From Blasia pusilla (lineage: Eukaryota; Marchantiophyta; Marchantiopsida; Blasiales): a stretch of 64,000 nt of DNA. Below are positions 13,001 to 26,903 of this stretch, in pieces. Below the pieces are notes generated by a model. That model saw nothing but the letters and a program-made list of their open reading frames with translations, did not search any database and was not told where the DNA came from. The stretch lies in the NCBI GenBank assembly GCA_050084515.1, contig CM114272.1:22940001-23004000 (forward strand), written 5' to 3'. Position 1 is the first letter of the stretch; every line of letters begins with the position of its first letter. The position numbers were made by a program, and so were the translations under genes.

Positions 13001-15080
13001 GAGGATGGGATTAGAGAAACCTCTTGAGGTTTAAAGTCCTTCTATTGATACATGTCCTTATTTTAAGTGCCTTCTATTGTTAACTCGTGTCATTTAAAGA
13101 TGATTAAATTAATGGGAAAATCTATCACCCGTGCACAGACAACATATTAGTACGCTATTAAAAGCATACGAAGTTCCTTCAAGAGAAGACTTCTATGCTC
13201 TAGGGTTGTGTGGAAGCCTTCCATAATAAAATGATGGCCATGTGTCCTCTTTCATTGGTGGGATGTGGTCACTTTTGGGAGGTTGTAACTAGTGATAGTT
13301 GTGTGGGAATTATACAATTAAGCGTGTACTAGTGACTCTCCAATCCAAAGAGAGTTTTGTGAGTATATCAAACATTGATTGTTTTTTATTTTGGATGTTT
13401 CTATTCCATTTAAATTTACTTTAACATGTATTGTGCAATGAATGATGGCAATACATTCAATAGGGTATTTACATGGATTTCTATATGATGGACCGACTTG
13501 TTTGGCAGAGTAGGAGGACACACATGTAGGAGTTTGTGGATTGACACATCCCCCCAACCCCGCCCACCCCAAATGTGAGGGTATTGGGGATAGACAAATT
13601 CTCTTTTGATGATGTTGATTATGATTATAGTCAAACATTGCCTCCTTCTTGAAGAGTGATAAGAAGGAGGAATTTGATGCCAATGTGGATCTTGACATGG
13701 AAAGTGTCATGCGCCTACTCTCCTTGAACGTTAATCTTGTTATTGCGGAAGCGTGCGTTCAGCAGGCCACGCTCTCAACGCTGATCTGCATCCAAACACG
13801 ACTCACGTTAGTTGGGTCTTGGATCAATCAGCGGGCTAACTTTTCGAGTTCTCATCTCGGTCTCTCATCAACCTCAACCTTCCTAGTTTCGTGGTTTACA
13901 ATGTAGGCAAGTCTCAAAGACTTAGGACATACTTTCTGGTCGATTCAGGAACCTCAAACGGCGTTTCACGTCTGGCAGTTCCAACTGTCCAATGGACATC
14001 CAATGAGTCCCTAAACGAGACTCGCACAAAATGAATCTTGGTCGGAATCCAAGTGTGGCGTACAAAGTCCACTCCCTTGGATCAGGTTTGGGTTTCGAGT
14101 TCCAACGCCAAACTCCCGTTCCATCCCGTGCCTGTAAGACGCCGTTTGGTACTCAAAGTGGGGATTCGTGTTCCAAGACATCTTGGAGAGACTCCTCCCA
14201 TACTAGTACTTCTGGGTATCTCCAAGGCTCCCTACATTTAGGGAAAGACACATGGGCCTCTCCAATTGGCCCTCAACTAGATTGCTCTCATAGTTGTTTT
14301 TGGCCAATATCTCAATTTGTACTAATGAGTTTGCTAAGATCTTTGGTGCGTTGGAAGCGTCTCAAGATAAGATTTCCAACACGCCCTTACTTGTCCCAAA
14401 CGCATCTTGGGGCTAAACGTGATGGTCCAAAACACAATCAAATTCCCCAAACGCTAGTCGTGTTCCAAAACTGGTTCTCGCCTCTTTGGCAACCAACCTT
14501 CCAAGACTCAACTCATCTCAAGTCTTGGCTCGTGTTTGGTCTAGGTTTCCTGGTCGTGACAACTAACGCATGAAACGCACAACTCCGTTCCGCGTTTCGT
14601 CTCTTGGACTTTTCCAAGAGACCTTTCCAAAAGCCTCTCCAAAGCGTGATCATCGCAGCAAGAGTCCACTTGAGTTCAGATGTTTCGCTTGGCGCCTATT
14701 TGGTGTTCATTTGGTTATGAGGGTTGCGACAGGTAGAGTGGCAAGGATGTTTATTAATGAGAGATAAGAGGGTGCGGATGTTGGGGTTAAGGTGGCCCCT
14801 CCACCTCTCATATAGTGGCTACATGTGAGATATAAGGACTCTCATGTTGGAGAATTTAGGAACCTTGACTACAAATAAGATAAAGAAAAAGCCTTGCCTT
14901 ATATGTAAACAAGTGTGTAAGCAACACATGCATGTGGTAGATCTTTGGAACAATATGAAACATGCGTATCATCACATGATCCGAAACTTCATTACCACGG
15001 AGTTTCAAAATAGCACTTAAATCTCTTTGGAGGTGATGGCCCACATGATTAGTACATAGATCTTTAATCACCGACATAGA
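13000..15080. other. Intergenic; no gene recognised
   Basis: The longest open frame (14031-14573, plus) encodes a Ser/His/Trp-rich string without a domain and lies in sequence full of degenerate words such as ccaaacgc and cttggg, so I read it as repeat-derived. Nothing else stands out. Confidence 0.5.
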
Positions 15081-15825
15081 GTGATGTTGGAAGATAGGGA
15101 CGTAGTGAGGTTACCTCTAAAGGGAGAAGAGAATAGGGAGATGTGGATTTTGGAGATGCCAACATCCACAATTTGCAGAATTGCTTCGTGGGATGCGATT
15201 CTACAACGTGAGTTGGCTCCTATTGGAGGTCCATGTCGCTCAAGAATGGACATGCAGCGGATGGTGGAGGCATAATATATTCCTATTAAGCCGTACAATA
15301 CACATTCCTTTGGCCAGGGCGGAGTGGATGCATTTTACTATGCATTTGTAAGTATTCCTACCATACTAACATTCTTAGATTGTATGAGTTAGTGACATTT
15401 TTAAATGTTTTTCTAACTATGTGGGTGTATTATGCAGTTCACAAAGTATGGCAAGTACCCAATCTTTGCCAATCATGATCTCATAGCATTCTTGGTAAGT
15501 TCCTAACTTATAGAGTGTTCCTATACTTAAGGTGTTTACAAATCATTTTATAATACTAATGCAAGTTAGTGGGACTATGTGCAATTGAGAAATCCTCACG
15601 TTGATGGGAAAAGTCCTCCAACTAGACTTGGGTTGGATCCAACTGTGGAATCCAACCCACCGAATGATGACGCCTCCTATATTCACAAGGAGGAGCAAAC
15701 GGGCAATGACGAGGTACTTGAGAGGCGTCTCATAGACCAATTGGTTGCCTTCAAATCGAAGAGGTCATTCTCAATGAGTATGCGTTGTGGGTCTAGAGAG
15801 CCTATTCATAACATGCACCAGGTAG
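15081..15825 (+). pseudogene. Unidentified spliced coding remnant
   Basis: Three coding-like pieces are separated by good GT-AG boundaries. Piece one ends DAFYYAF at gcattt|GTAAGT (about 15347). Piece two (about 15439-15495) encodes FTKYGKYPIFANHDLIAFL and is bounded by TATGCAG and GGTAAG. Piece three (from about 15568) encodes WDYVQLRNPHVDGKSPPTRL and runs to a GTAGG at about 15823. Piece one has a stop after MDMQRMVEA. I do not recognise the family; its size and position suggest a transposon-encoded protein. It could also be a decayed host gene. Confidence 0.35.
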
Positions 15826-15829
15826 GTAA

Positions 15830-18780
15830 TTCTAGGCTAGTTAGTGGGGATCCAACTCATGGGCAACGCGCGCTTCGGTGGCGCTTGTAGGCCTTTGTAG
15901 TTCTGATGGATCTTGTATAAATCCAACACAACCATGTAGGTGTGGTACTTTAGGTGCATGATCTTGACATAGATAGTAGGAAAATTCTCCATGTAGATAA
16001 TTGTAAATTTTGGAAATATTGTGTATAAATGATTTTTTGGAAAATTTTCAAATGTGGATATGAAATGTGAATTATACTTGCCTAAATTTTCAAATTCAAA
16101 AAAGAGAGTTATACTATTTAAAAATATTAGCTTGCAGCTTCCTTGCAACGGTTACGCAAGTGAAAAATCATATAGTACTCACAAATTTGCAATTACATTG
16201 GGAGTATTTGACAGTTGTCATACGATTGACTTGTGGCATGGCTAGTTGCAAGTATTGTGCAACTAGGTTGCGAGTGTAATAAAACAACACTTCAAAGCGG
16301 CATCATATACAATTCTAAAGTGCGGCTCAAGATTGCAGTGATTGCAAATAAGCCTTTGATCTTGAAATTCCATGTGCGATAGTCGTTTCGGTCCAATTTC
16401 TCTTTTGCTATGATTGATATTGATTCATATATTGCGTATGGAAATTGAAAATATTAATTTATAGGGACTTGAAAAAGGAAATTTACTCTATTATCCTTGG
16501 ATTGAAATTGGAAATATTTTTTGTAAAATTGAGATTTCTTCAAAATGAAGCTTTTGTAAGGGAAAATTTACTTGGTAATTTATGAAGATTCTTTACTTTG
16601 ACGTATGACATAAAAAACCCATGAAGGTCTTGTAGAAGATGAAATGTGCAAAATTCAACAACATTGATGGACTAGGGTACTTGTGAGTTTAGCCTTCAGA
16701 GATTGTCTTGGCCACCCAAAGAAATGTTTCTATCATTCAAAGTAAAATTTTCCTCACAAACACAAACTCTTCCCTTTATGATTTTTCTCTTGCTCTCCTT
16801 GAAAATATCCTACTTGCCAAAGGATTTTTTACATTCTTTAAAGCTTTGATATCATAAACTACTTACTTTACAAGGTTTTGACTCACACATAAAAAGAAGA
16901 AGAAGAAGAAGAAGAAGAGAGCTAGCTTGTGTAAACATGAAGAGTGCGAATGTGGAAATAGGGAATGAGAGAGCCTCATCCCTCTCCCTTTAAATAAAAA
17001 TAAGGACAATAATTTTTTTCCCTAGAATCCACACAAAAGAATTATCACTTTATCTTAGATTATGATATGCGCACACTAGTTGTCTAAACCTATATATTTC
17101 ACTTGTTCATCTCTCAATCTAAATATCTATGCATTAAATTGTAAGGGTGAGCTTGCCAATCAATGGGCATATATCAGCACTATTGTACTTGCCAACCACA
17201 TGTAGGTAGTGCCCAACTCTTAGGATCCAATTTGCGAAATGGTTTTCCTTTTTATTAGCATTGCATTTATGATCCTATCAATAACCTCTAAGATCATAGT
17301 CCAATGAAATTTTTAATCATCATTGTGGATAAAATAGGACAGATTTGCATTTGTGCATACCTCAACCACCTTTAAGATTCTTAATATGGTTTCCTTGAGT
17401 GTAGTATAAATGATGCAATTCTATATTTTTGCACCCCTAAATTAACTCAAAGATCCATGTCCTATGAAGCGATGTCCACAACTCCCCCCCATTATGGCCA
17501 AAATGGGGGGGGGGAGCTTGCCATTTTTTTTCTTAAGTCTCACAAGTTATATTGATGATCAATTAGAAGTGGAGCCCGATCCAAGGGTAGGAGTGTACTT
17601 AAGATTTGGGATCCATATCTAAATCTTGCATTTTAAAACAATAGGTATTCATTTTACCATTGATCATTTCAAACAAATTATGGAAACATATATAATTTCT
17701 TTAGTATATGGCATATTTTGTATGTTAGATTCGACGACAATGGGCTAAATCCTTTCCATGAAGATTCATATGCTAGTTAAACAATCACATTGAATGATGT
17801 AAATGCACCTCTTCATATCAAATATACTAGTGAGGTGCCTGTGCTCCACACGTGTAGATTTCAAAATCTCCATCATTAGCTCTTCTCAACCATAAACGAC
17901 CAGAAAAATGAAAAAAAGGCATACTTTAGGGTGGCAAGAAGAAGAAATATTTCGAACTTGATTGACACGTGTCGAATGGGAAGGAGATATGAATGAGAAG
18001 GGGTTCGCTAATAATAATATAGATTAATCCAAAGTAATGTATACAATAAGCTCTAAATCATAGAGCAACCAACTCGTACTACATATGTGGCTAGAGACAC
18101 TTAATGTGCCCTGCATATGCCTAGGCAAAATACTAGAAAATTGAGCTACACCCATTGTAAGTGTAGATGTTTTTGCAAATTCTTGTCTTTGTTTTTAAAA
18201 CCGGGTCCCATATGGCGTAGAGATCTCGATGCCCAAGCTGATTCTTGTAACAACATATTGTTTCAAGAATTCTGATATGTTGTAGCCTTTGTTCTCCCTG
18301 CCTCTTAGATTGTTTGTTCAATAAGGTAAGCACTAGTCCCACCGATGAGGTCGCTCAATTGCGCCTTGCTTTCACGGGGCGCAAACATTATTTGGAGTTC
18401 ATTCGTCCCGAACATCATGTGCCATTAGTTCAAAGTAGATCAGGACCATGCAACAAGTTGTCTAGACCCTCAACCATATGCGATCAATCTTCCGTCATAT
18501 GATTTGGAAGACATAAAACAAAGACAATAAATCGTGATGAATTTCATTTTTGTTGGGGTGAATTGAGCGCTAAACTACTCTTAGGGATACCTCATTTTAT
18601 GGGATGGGTCATGAGAGGTGATGTAGGGGTGACTGGGCCCACCAATTGTAAGGGACATGATAAGATGAACGGTAACGCCATGGGTGCACAATGTATGGTG
18701 GCCATCGATGGTGGTATATGGTCGTGCACATCGATGGCATATTCGCTCGCCCGGTCCTGTCTCTAAAGTAGCGAACGCGG
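15830..18780. other. AT-rich intergenic; simple repeats only
   Basis: No gene recognised. An (AAG)n microsatellite lies at about 16892-16918 and a run of 10 G at about 17505-17514. Short ORFs at 18133-18811 overlap on both strands and carry no domain. Confidence 0.5.
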
Positions 18781-19520
18781 AGTGCCTCGTTTGGAGGGAC
18801 CGCAACATCATGTTAGCGAGGCTGGCTCAACCCGGTCGCGGACGACTTACCTTGCTTCGGTGACCGGATTCTTGATGGCCTTGCCGGGCGGGACAGGCTC
18901 TGGTCGTGTTGCAGTCATTGCTTTTGCGGTCGCGACTCGCGATTGCAGCAGTACGCACACGCTTGGTGCGAGAGGGGATTTGCTATCGTCGGCAAAGCAG
19001 CACTCGTCTGCGGGCCGACTGGGTTTCCTTGCGGATTGGAGCGGTTGGCTTCCCGACCATTTTCTTTGCGTTTGCCCGCATCCTGGAACTCATTTGTTTG
19101 TTTGTCATAGTAGAGTTTTCGTCAGTGGTGGTTTGAAAACCCCAGTGTTCGAATAGGGAGGAGGAGCAGCAGGAGGAGCGAGCGAGCGAGCGAGCGGGCG
19201 GGCGGGCGGTAGGGGTGGATTAGAGAGATTTTCGAGGAGTGGGACGGAAGATTGGTCTGTGGGAGGCTACCGAGGCCTAGAAGCGCTCGGATCTCGGAGA
19301 TAGAAAGAAATTGGTCGTATGAGGAGAGAATTCTCTGCACTGGCGGTCGGAATCACTTGCGCTTGTTGGAGGGACTATTGCGGAGCTTTAGGGAATTTCC
19401 CGTGGATGCGAAGAAGTTGCCTTCGCTGATCGCTGGCGCGGGAGGTTCTCCGATTGCCTTGGGAAACTTGGACAATCCAAAAGGTTCAAACCTCATACGG
19501 CGGAATTTTGTTATCCAGTA
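18780..19520 (+). promoter_or_regulatory. GC-rich region, candidate promoter / 5' exon region of PEX22
   Basis: GC and CpG content rise sharply here, in front of a plus-strand gene in otherwise AT-rich DNA. A (GAGC)n/(GGGC)n tract lies at about 19177-19209. The first coding exon of PEX22 (perhaps 25-40 residues) is missing from the resolved exons and should lie between here and 22063. I found no ATG-containing exon ending in a phase-0 GT that I could defend. Assignment as promoter or leader is inference from composition and position. Confidence 0.4.
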
Positions 19521-22063
19521 AATTTATGGAAAAGGATCTGAACTGCTGTGAATGTTTTAAAGTGTTTGAAGGATCCTTAGTAAGGTTCAGCGTATGTCCA
19601 ATTTGGTAGAAATCATGCAGTTCGAGGACGTATCTCAAGCATATATCCTACGTGGTTTCCATCTTAAGCAACTGTAGGAACCTCAAGGAAAGAAGTAAGA
19701 TACGAAATCGAACGGGGACATTTGAGGACGTGGATACTGATGGTCCTTCGAATCCTCAGGCCGGTTTCTCCCTCAATTGTGGTAGTGTAGAGGGGGGCAC
19801 TTGGTATCTGTGGTTCGAGTAGAGTAATCTTGCAAAAGTCGGAGTTGCAGTTGAATCCCAACGCATATAGGTCTGTGTTTAGGCCAGAAGGGTAGGAGGC
19901 GCCCAAGCCAGGGATATGGGAGAATCAATAGCAGAGGAGCTGGTACAACTGCTACGTGGTTTCAGTGCATCACTCACGCTGAAGCTTTCCCACCTCATTG
20001 CGTTTTTCGTTCGCTATAAGGTAGTGTGACCTTGACATTCACAATGTATTTGTAGTTTCTGTCAATGAGGATGCAGCGTTTGGAACCCCATAGTACATCT
20101 CTGGGCGGATGCGGAAGTTTTGGTTTGATGATGTTTTCATTTCACCCATAGCAGCGTTATGTCCCCCGGTTCCTCCTCCTTAACATCCTCCACCTTCCTG
20201 TGCTGTAATTCACTCCATAGTATCCACGCGCTCTTTCTTATTTCCAAATTTATGAGCAATGGTTGGTTGTAATTATTTTGCTTGATTCACGAGAGTTCTC
20301 TTGACCGTCCCTGATTATAACTGCACTTATTCTGGTGTGTTTTGATGTTGCAAACCTCATATCTTTGAAAGTCGAAGTGCTGGAACTTCGTAGATGTCAC
20401 TGCGTATTATCGGGTACCATTTAATGAGGATTTTCCGGTGGTTTCCGCATTGAAAAGGGATATTCTTTCTGTTAAATGATGTATAGTACGTATAACTCTG
20501 ATTTATGGTTGATATTTTTGAGCAGGCGAGTGACTAAACAATGGTATGATTTTGAATTTTACAGCTGATCAACACAAATTGCATGTCCAGATGGCAACAC
20601 TTGATTTTAAAGAATTGTCTGAGAAGTATAGGGTTGGAGTATCAACTTATGAGAGATGAATACGGGTGTTGGGTTTCTGTTGAAAGGTTGTCACTGAAGG
20701 AAGTTCATGTATTGGTAGATCATGGAACACAGTTACGGTTCTCTTTAAACTTGCCAACTGAAGGCTTCTGAAAAGAGGTAAATGGTGTAGGAGTCTAATA
20801 TGTCATTTAAAGAAAGTGATTATCTACCTTGCTACCTGCTGTATGGGTGTGGTGCGACCTTTGTTGAGTACTCCTTGCCTCATCTGAGCCCCCTACTTTT
20901 GAGTTGCAATGTGCTGGATGTGAGAACAGCACATGAGGTGCTTGCTTCTGTGTTTGTTTGATCGGTGATCCTATGGCTTCCAATGCATCTACTTGAGATC
21001 AAAGTTAGTTTGCTAGGCTGGCATTGGACATTCCGTGTCCTTGCAGGTTGAAAAAGACTGCAATTTCTTTTTTCATTTTGCTACTCTGTTGTGAGGCAAA
21101 TATTTGTCTGTTTGTCTCCATAGATCGTTTTGGTCATCTGCTGGGAATGCTTCTGTTTGAAGTTCAACTCGCATACCTTTCATGGTTCATTTGTCACGTT
21201 CTCTGGAATCAGCTTAATCTATTATGCAAGTCAATCTGGATGTCGCATTCACGTAAGCCTCATTTTTCTATGGCAGCAAAACCATGAAGTAAGAGAAGAC
21301 AACTCTGCATGTGACTAGTGTTATTGCTTTTCAGCCATGCCGCGATTCGCTTTGAAGGTTAGCTTTAACTCCTTTGAGAGTCTTCTGTGGGTTGTAGGTG
21401 AACTGTGAAGTAAGACAAGAAGACTCGGCTTGGGAGTAATTGTTATTGCTTTTCAGCAATGGCAGGATTCACTGTCCTGTTTAGGGTTCAGTACATGATC
21501 TATTAATGTTCTCAAGATTATGAGGCTGTGCAGTTGAGTCCAGACTCCTGAGTTTTGTTTTCTATAAGTCCAGGACCTCTTGTGGATGTCAGACTAATCA
21601 GCATACCAAGTCCACCAACTAGTGACCAAGTTGGGTCATGTGGATTTTGACAATCCCCAGTTGTATGACCTCCTTCATTGTGAATGCTCTGTTGTGTCAG
21701 CATTGATGTTGTTGTGAAAGCATGCTGTATGAGCCATGTGGACCTCCTGTTTGTTGAATCCCTAATTGATCACTTGTAAGCAATCAACACAAAATGCACA
21801 ACCCACCTGTATGCTTGTCATAAACATCCTGGTTTTGCATCTTCTTATTTCTTATTGACCGTTAAGAAGTGATTGTCTAGTGTTGTGGCCAAAATTGTGC
21901 CTACCCCGTGCTGCACACTTCTTTGGACGCAGTTGTCTTAACAATCTTTGAGCTGGCAATGAGGGATTGAACTCTGCAAATAGTGTGTCGTTTATTGTTG
22001 CAGATTATCGTCTCCAAGTCCTCATTAGATTGCAGTTACTGAGTCTTGACTTGGCTTTTACAG

Positions 22064-24934
22064 AATGCCAGCTCAGCAGGTGCTATAGTAGGCTTTGCTA
22101 TTGCGTTGGTTTGCACCTGGAAGTATCTGAAGGCTTCAAGTAGACAGCGAAACAAAAGATCTGACAAGCGTGATGCTCCTTCATCCTCAAATGCTCCGTC
22201 AATGGAGACAAATGCAGAAGGGACGTCCACAGCAGTGGCAAAGTCCATCACACAGCCTGTCCAACGTGGTGTGGTTATTCAGGACCCACCTCCAGCTCCC
22301 CAGGTTTGAACTATCATCTATGCAGGCCAATTGGGTTCGAATATGAAAGTTTAGTTCAGAATATTTGGGTAGCAAATTGGTCGATCTTTATTTTATAACT
22401 AAGATGAGTTAACAAGAGTCACAGTTGGATGTATGTAGTTGGGCTATTCCAAGTTAGAATAACCAAGAAGTACAGAGCTCTGTGTCTTTATGTTGATGTG
22501 CCATTGCAAAAATTAAAGTATTGAGTATACCTCCTGCACAAGCATTAGCCTTGGCCGAGATTATGGATCTTAGGGGTGTCAATTTGATGTCTTATAAGTT
22601 GTCTCGGAGGTTTGTTCCCAGGAAAGATGTTGACGTTCATTGTTCATTGTAACATAAGAACAACTAGTTTTAATTTGTTCCACCCAAGCTCGAACATCTT
22701 CATATTCCCTTGCTAAGTCATGGGTTTGTGTTCAGCTTACTTTGGCATCCATGGTGAGGCGACAATTGCAAGGTGGCAGGAAGGTAAGCTTTCTGTTTAT
22801 GTTGTGTGTAATCTATGCCATGTATTCTTTACTGCCAATCAGTGAATTATATATCTCAAAATAAGAGAAGAACATGTCTGGAATATATGCATTCATGTCT
22901 CTCCGTCTATCATTGCAGATGACTTGTCAGTTGGTTGGTGTTATATTGGAGGAGTCCACCTCAGAAGAGCTTCAGGTATTCTATTTTTATTTCAGAAGTG
23001 TGAACTTGTTCATGAATGTGTTCCATTTTTTGGACATTGAGAACGAACAAAGTCACTTCTAAAAATATCAAATTATTTTGAACCGTGTGGATGTAGTTTT
23101 TCTTATGGTTCACAATTTGCTCCTTAAGTTTGTCTGTTTACCCCATGACAGAAACATGCAGCAGTCAGGTCAGAAGTGGTGGATGTTTTGTTGGAGGTTG
23201 CTCGTTCCTGTGACCTTTATCTTCTGGCAAAGGTCTTGGATGATGAGAGCGAGGTGTGTATTGCGAACACTTGCCAAGGAGATGATCTCACAGATTGTTT
23301 TGCAGGTCTTTGGTTGATTAGCTTTTATGCATTATAGATTAAATCTGACAAAACCACAGCAAACTGAAACGAGAGTGTTGTTCTGTTTTGTTTTTTTTGC
23401 TGGAATTGTTCTGTTTCTTCTTCCTTTTAAGGCAACGTGATCTTGGAAAACGTTTTTAATTAGCACTCAACAAAACCACATCACCACTGAAGTTAAGGGA
23501 TTCTTAAGTTAAGTTGGCTCTTCACAGGCTCTGGTGCTTGCAGCATTGGATGCTGTAGGTGTTTTTACTATTGGAGGACTCAATCGCAACAAGGTGGGAC
23601 TCATGTTCTATCGTGTCTTTGTTGTAGGACATACTTGGGGGTGATTGTTGTTCAGTATGTGTAAAGAAACATTCTTTCTATGAAGCTGACCTGTTAAGAC
23701 AATTACAATCATAGCAGAATACTTTCCTTCTGTCTCAAGATTGGTTGCGCCTTATCGACAATATGCACCTGTCAGCTGAAATTCATGAATTCCAATGAAT
23801 AAGCAGGGTTGTTAATACCATTTCTGAAAGGAAACATGTTGATCTTTCACACAAGCTGGTGGAAGTCTGTCACGTCCACCCATTGTAAACATTGGTTGTT
23901 TGTGCTATCAATTATTACAGCCTATCAAGTGTTTTTTCAAAACTCGATCCATGGCTGAGTGTAGTGGCCCTTAATTTTTGACTCCTATGTGCAGGTGCTA
24001 TTTTGCTCAACGGATGCAGGTCGAACATCATTTGTGCGGCAATTGGAACCAGATTGGCATGTTGATACGTCTGCGGAAACTATTTCGCAGTTGGCTGTAT
24101 GCACTCCAAACCTTCGTCTATTTGACAAGCACTGCTGAGGATTTTGGGAATCAGTGAAGTTTGTACTTTGATTTAGGTTCATTTCTATAAAGTGAGTTGG
24201 TTTTGTCTTGGTTAGAAAAGTTTCTGTGGGGGAAGTATTATTTTTTCTTGTGTTTTTCTTCTTTCTTTTTTCTTTCCCCCTCTTTTTTCTTCGTGGGCTG
24301 ATATTGGTAGTGTTGTAATTAGAGCGAAGAAAGTTCAGGAACATGTTCAGTTCCCTTAGCTCCTGGTTTCATTTAAAAGTGCACCACCTTCAAGTGATGG
24401 AAAGAAAGTAGATCTTTTGAGCTGTACAACCTTATGTGGCATATGGCATGTGACATCTATCATCTGAGCTTTGGAAAAAGCTATCCAATTGATTTGTTGA
24501 AGAGTTCAAAAGTTAGTGTCTGGGAAGTTTAGTTTTTCTTAATCAGATGGAATTTTCTTTAGATGATATACAGGCTTACTTCTCTTTCAGGACGCTGCAT
24601 GCCTATCTACTTATCTTTAGATAGGCATTTAGCTTCCTGAAAGAGAAGTGAATTATGGCAAAGGTAGTGTTCTAACATCTATGAAGGATTATTGTGTATG
24701 ATTAATTGCAAGAAATTGCAGCAAGTTGAATCAGGGTTGAGGTGGCAGTAACAGGACCCATAGTTTCATTCCTAGGAGGTGGTTGTCTCATAGTGTTGGG
24801 TTGTTGATGGATTCCAGCGGTTTATTCGCCATCAACTACATATTGCACCAAGTGGAGCAGCCCCAATTGCGACAAACGTCTTTGGAGCAGAGTCATTGGA
24901 GTGTTATTTTGGTTTGCCCGCTGCTTATAGTTGA
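22064..24934 (+). CDS. PEX22: PEX22, peroxisome biogenesis factor 22 (5' exon unresolved)
   Basis: PEX22 anchors the E2 enzyme PEX4 to the peroxisomal membrane so that the import receptor PEX5 can be ubiquitinated and recycled. Seven exons, all phase 0, are supported by splice sites: 22064-22303, 22736-22783, 22919-22975, 23152-23253, 23528-23593, 23995-24096 and 24818-24934. They give 243 residues ending in TGA. Exon one of these carries a hydrophobic anchor (AGAIVGFAIALVCTWKYL), then a basic, Ser-rich linker. Later exons read CQLVGVILEES, DLYLLAKVLDDESE, GVFTIGGLNRNK, GRTSFVRQLEPDWH and RFIRHQLHIA, in the order and spacing I recall for Arabidopsis PEX22 (about 283 residues). The ORF running past 24096 is intron: the real continuation RFIRHQ lies 721 bp downstream. 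The initiating exon is not identified. No lesion is visible, so the gene is probably functional. Confidence 0.92.
24578..24649. repeat. Imperfect inverted repeat / hairpin in the last PEX22 intron
   Basis: The arms 24578-24609 and 24618-24649 are complementary over about 32 bases with three mismatches (left arm acttctctttcagga..., right arm ...tcctgaaagagaagt). The spacer is only about 8 bases. It lies in the intron between exons 24096 and 24818. It could be a very short MITE-like element or a small-RNA-type fold-back. No target-site duplication was established. Confidence 0.75.
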
Positions 24935-26903
24935 TCCCTCCACCGTAGTTTGAGCAAACCTTCCTCACCAAGTTGTTACACACTGTGGCTGCCTCCACAG
25001 TTGTATCTTTCTGACTTCTCGGATTGTGATCTCAAAATTTCAGCAGGGTGCAAGTCCCGGGTATATGCTCGAGGAGTAGTTAATAGATTAGACTAAGGAA
25101 TTCAATGGATTCATGAGCTGTGCTCGAGCAAATATTGAAAGCCCAAAGGTCAAATTGTCTTCTTAAATGTGGCTTGTTCTTGAATCTATTTTTAGTTTCA
25201 GAGTTGTAAGGGAGTTTTTACAACAGTGTGTATTCTTATGTAAAGAAAGCTGGGGCTTGAACTTATTTCAAGTCCTCACCCCTTGTGATCCTACCATGAT
25301 TCAAGTAAGGGTTTCATTGTCGTATTCTGTTGTAAATATCAGCATGGCTGCTCTATGTGAACATTGTTGTTTTGTGTATCTTGCTTGAATTACTATTTCG
25401 AGATGATGGATCGTGGAGTCCTGAGAATTTGCAATCCCTCGCTATCAACCATGATATTGATGAAGGAGAGGAAACTCCACCCAAACGTCCGTTGTGGAAG
25501 ATGAAGAAGAGAAAACTGCCCCTACTAGTGAATTTATTATGCCCACATTTGTTCGAGAGGAGTCCAAGGGCTCTTGTCCAATTCTGGTTGGTTTTGAAAC
25601 CAAGTGCCGATCCCCACCATGCTAAATCTTAGGTCGTTCATTGTCTAGTCCAACTCAATATTAACTTGATGGAGCTTTGGATGTGTATTTAAAATGTGGA
25701 ATTCTACTTTGGGGAGGTCCTCATGGTTTCATTGGAATTAGTTTTCTGTACTTTTTTGAACTGGATTTTGTGGACCTGGTTGTCCTGAATGCTCCTGTGA
25801 GGGATTCCTTCACTCTTTTATCCATATCATTTCCTCTTTCCAAGAATCCTTCGGGAGCGAAGTCTTTTCATCAGGAATAATTAGCATGGGCTCCTATATG
25901 TGGTTACAAAATGAACAACTTGATTTCATATAGTAGAAACATATACGAGGTCCAAATTGAAAATAATATATAATTTTGAAATGTTCGCCCAAAGTGTATA
26001 ATTGAATTTGAGTGATCTTATTGGTTGAGATTGGAATGTATAAATTAAAAACAATGTATAATCTTGAATTGTTCGTCCAAAATGTATAATTGAATTCCAG
26101 CGATCTTATTGGTTTAGACAACGAGTAATTCTCTTGGTTGACAAGGATATGTGTCAAGAGGAGAGGTGATTTCAAAATGAAGAGGCACTCTTTGATAATA
26201 ATAAAGATTATAGACTTCACAACAGGATTAGAAAATCAAATATGATCCTCTAGCGAGGAGGGAGATAAGTAATGCAAAAAAGAAAGCAAAGAGAAAATGG
26301 AGATGAGTGAGATAAAAAAAATCAACGAGTTATGTAATTAACCAATTGAAACAAAATTGCCACGAATATTAGTGGTTGGTCAGGTGTCAATGAACAAGAT
26401 GAGTGGTTGCTCACCACTTTGTTAGACATATCAATCCCAATGCCAATGCACGATGTTATGTCGTTGAGTTACATTGTGGATGATAAGTAATAACAACAAA
26501 AAGAAAAGGATGAGGAGAAGTGACATGTTGATAATTCTCAAGGGAATGGTGAGCATATGTTTTAAGAAAAGTGTCAAAAGACATGTGTAGGTGCCCAAAA
26601 ACTTCCATTCCAAAGGAGATAAAGCCATTGGTCACATGTCCCACAACATAACTTAGCTTCTTCATTGTTCTTACTGTATCAACCGTGGAACCTTTAGTAC
26701 ATGCAACTCGACACACCAAGTCAAAATGTGGAGGGTTGACAACCACCACATCATCTAATAGATAAAATAAACCTAGTTACAATAAATTTCATGTAGTAGA
26801 TACTCAAAATCATAGGGTCAAGTCTAAACAACTTTAATAAAAAGCTTTAAAATACAATTCAACTTTAGAAATCATTAACTCAAAAAAATAAATTTATCAA
26901 TTT
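24935..26903. other. 3' flank of PEX22 and AT-rich intergenic DNA
   Basis: The PEX22 3' UTR must lie at the start. A short coding-like stretch at about 25390-25510 (ELLFRDDGSWSPENLQSLAI) has no family I recognise. A doublet of about 90 bp (words cccaaagtgtataattgaat and tccaaaatgtataattgaat) lies at about 25960-26110. Nothing else is supported. Confidence 0.45.

Noticed and set aside
24096-24145. PEX22 ending at the stop at about 24143 (reading VCTPNLRLFDKHC)
   Set aside because: The conserved C-terminus is found in an exon at 24818-24934, and the extension begins with a GT donor, so it is intron.
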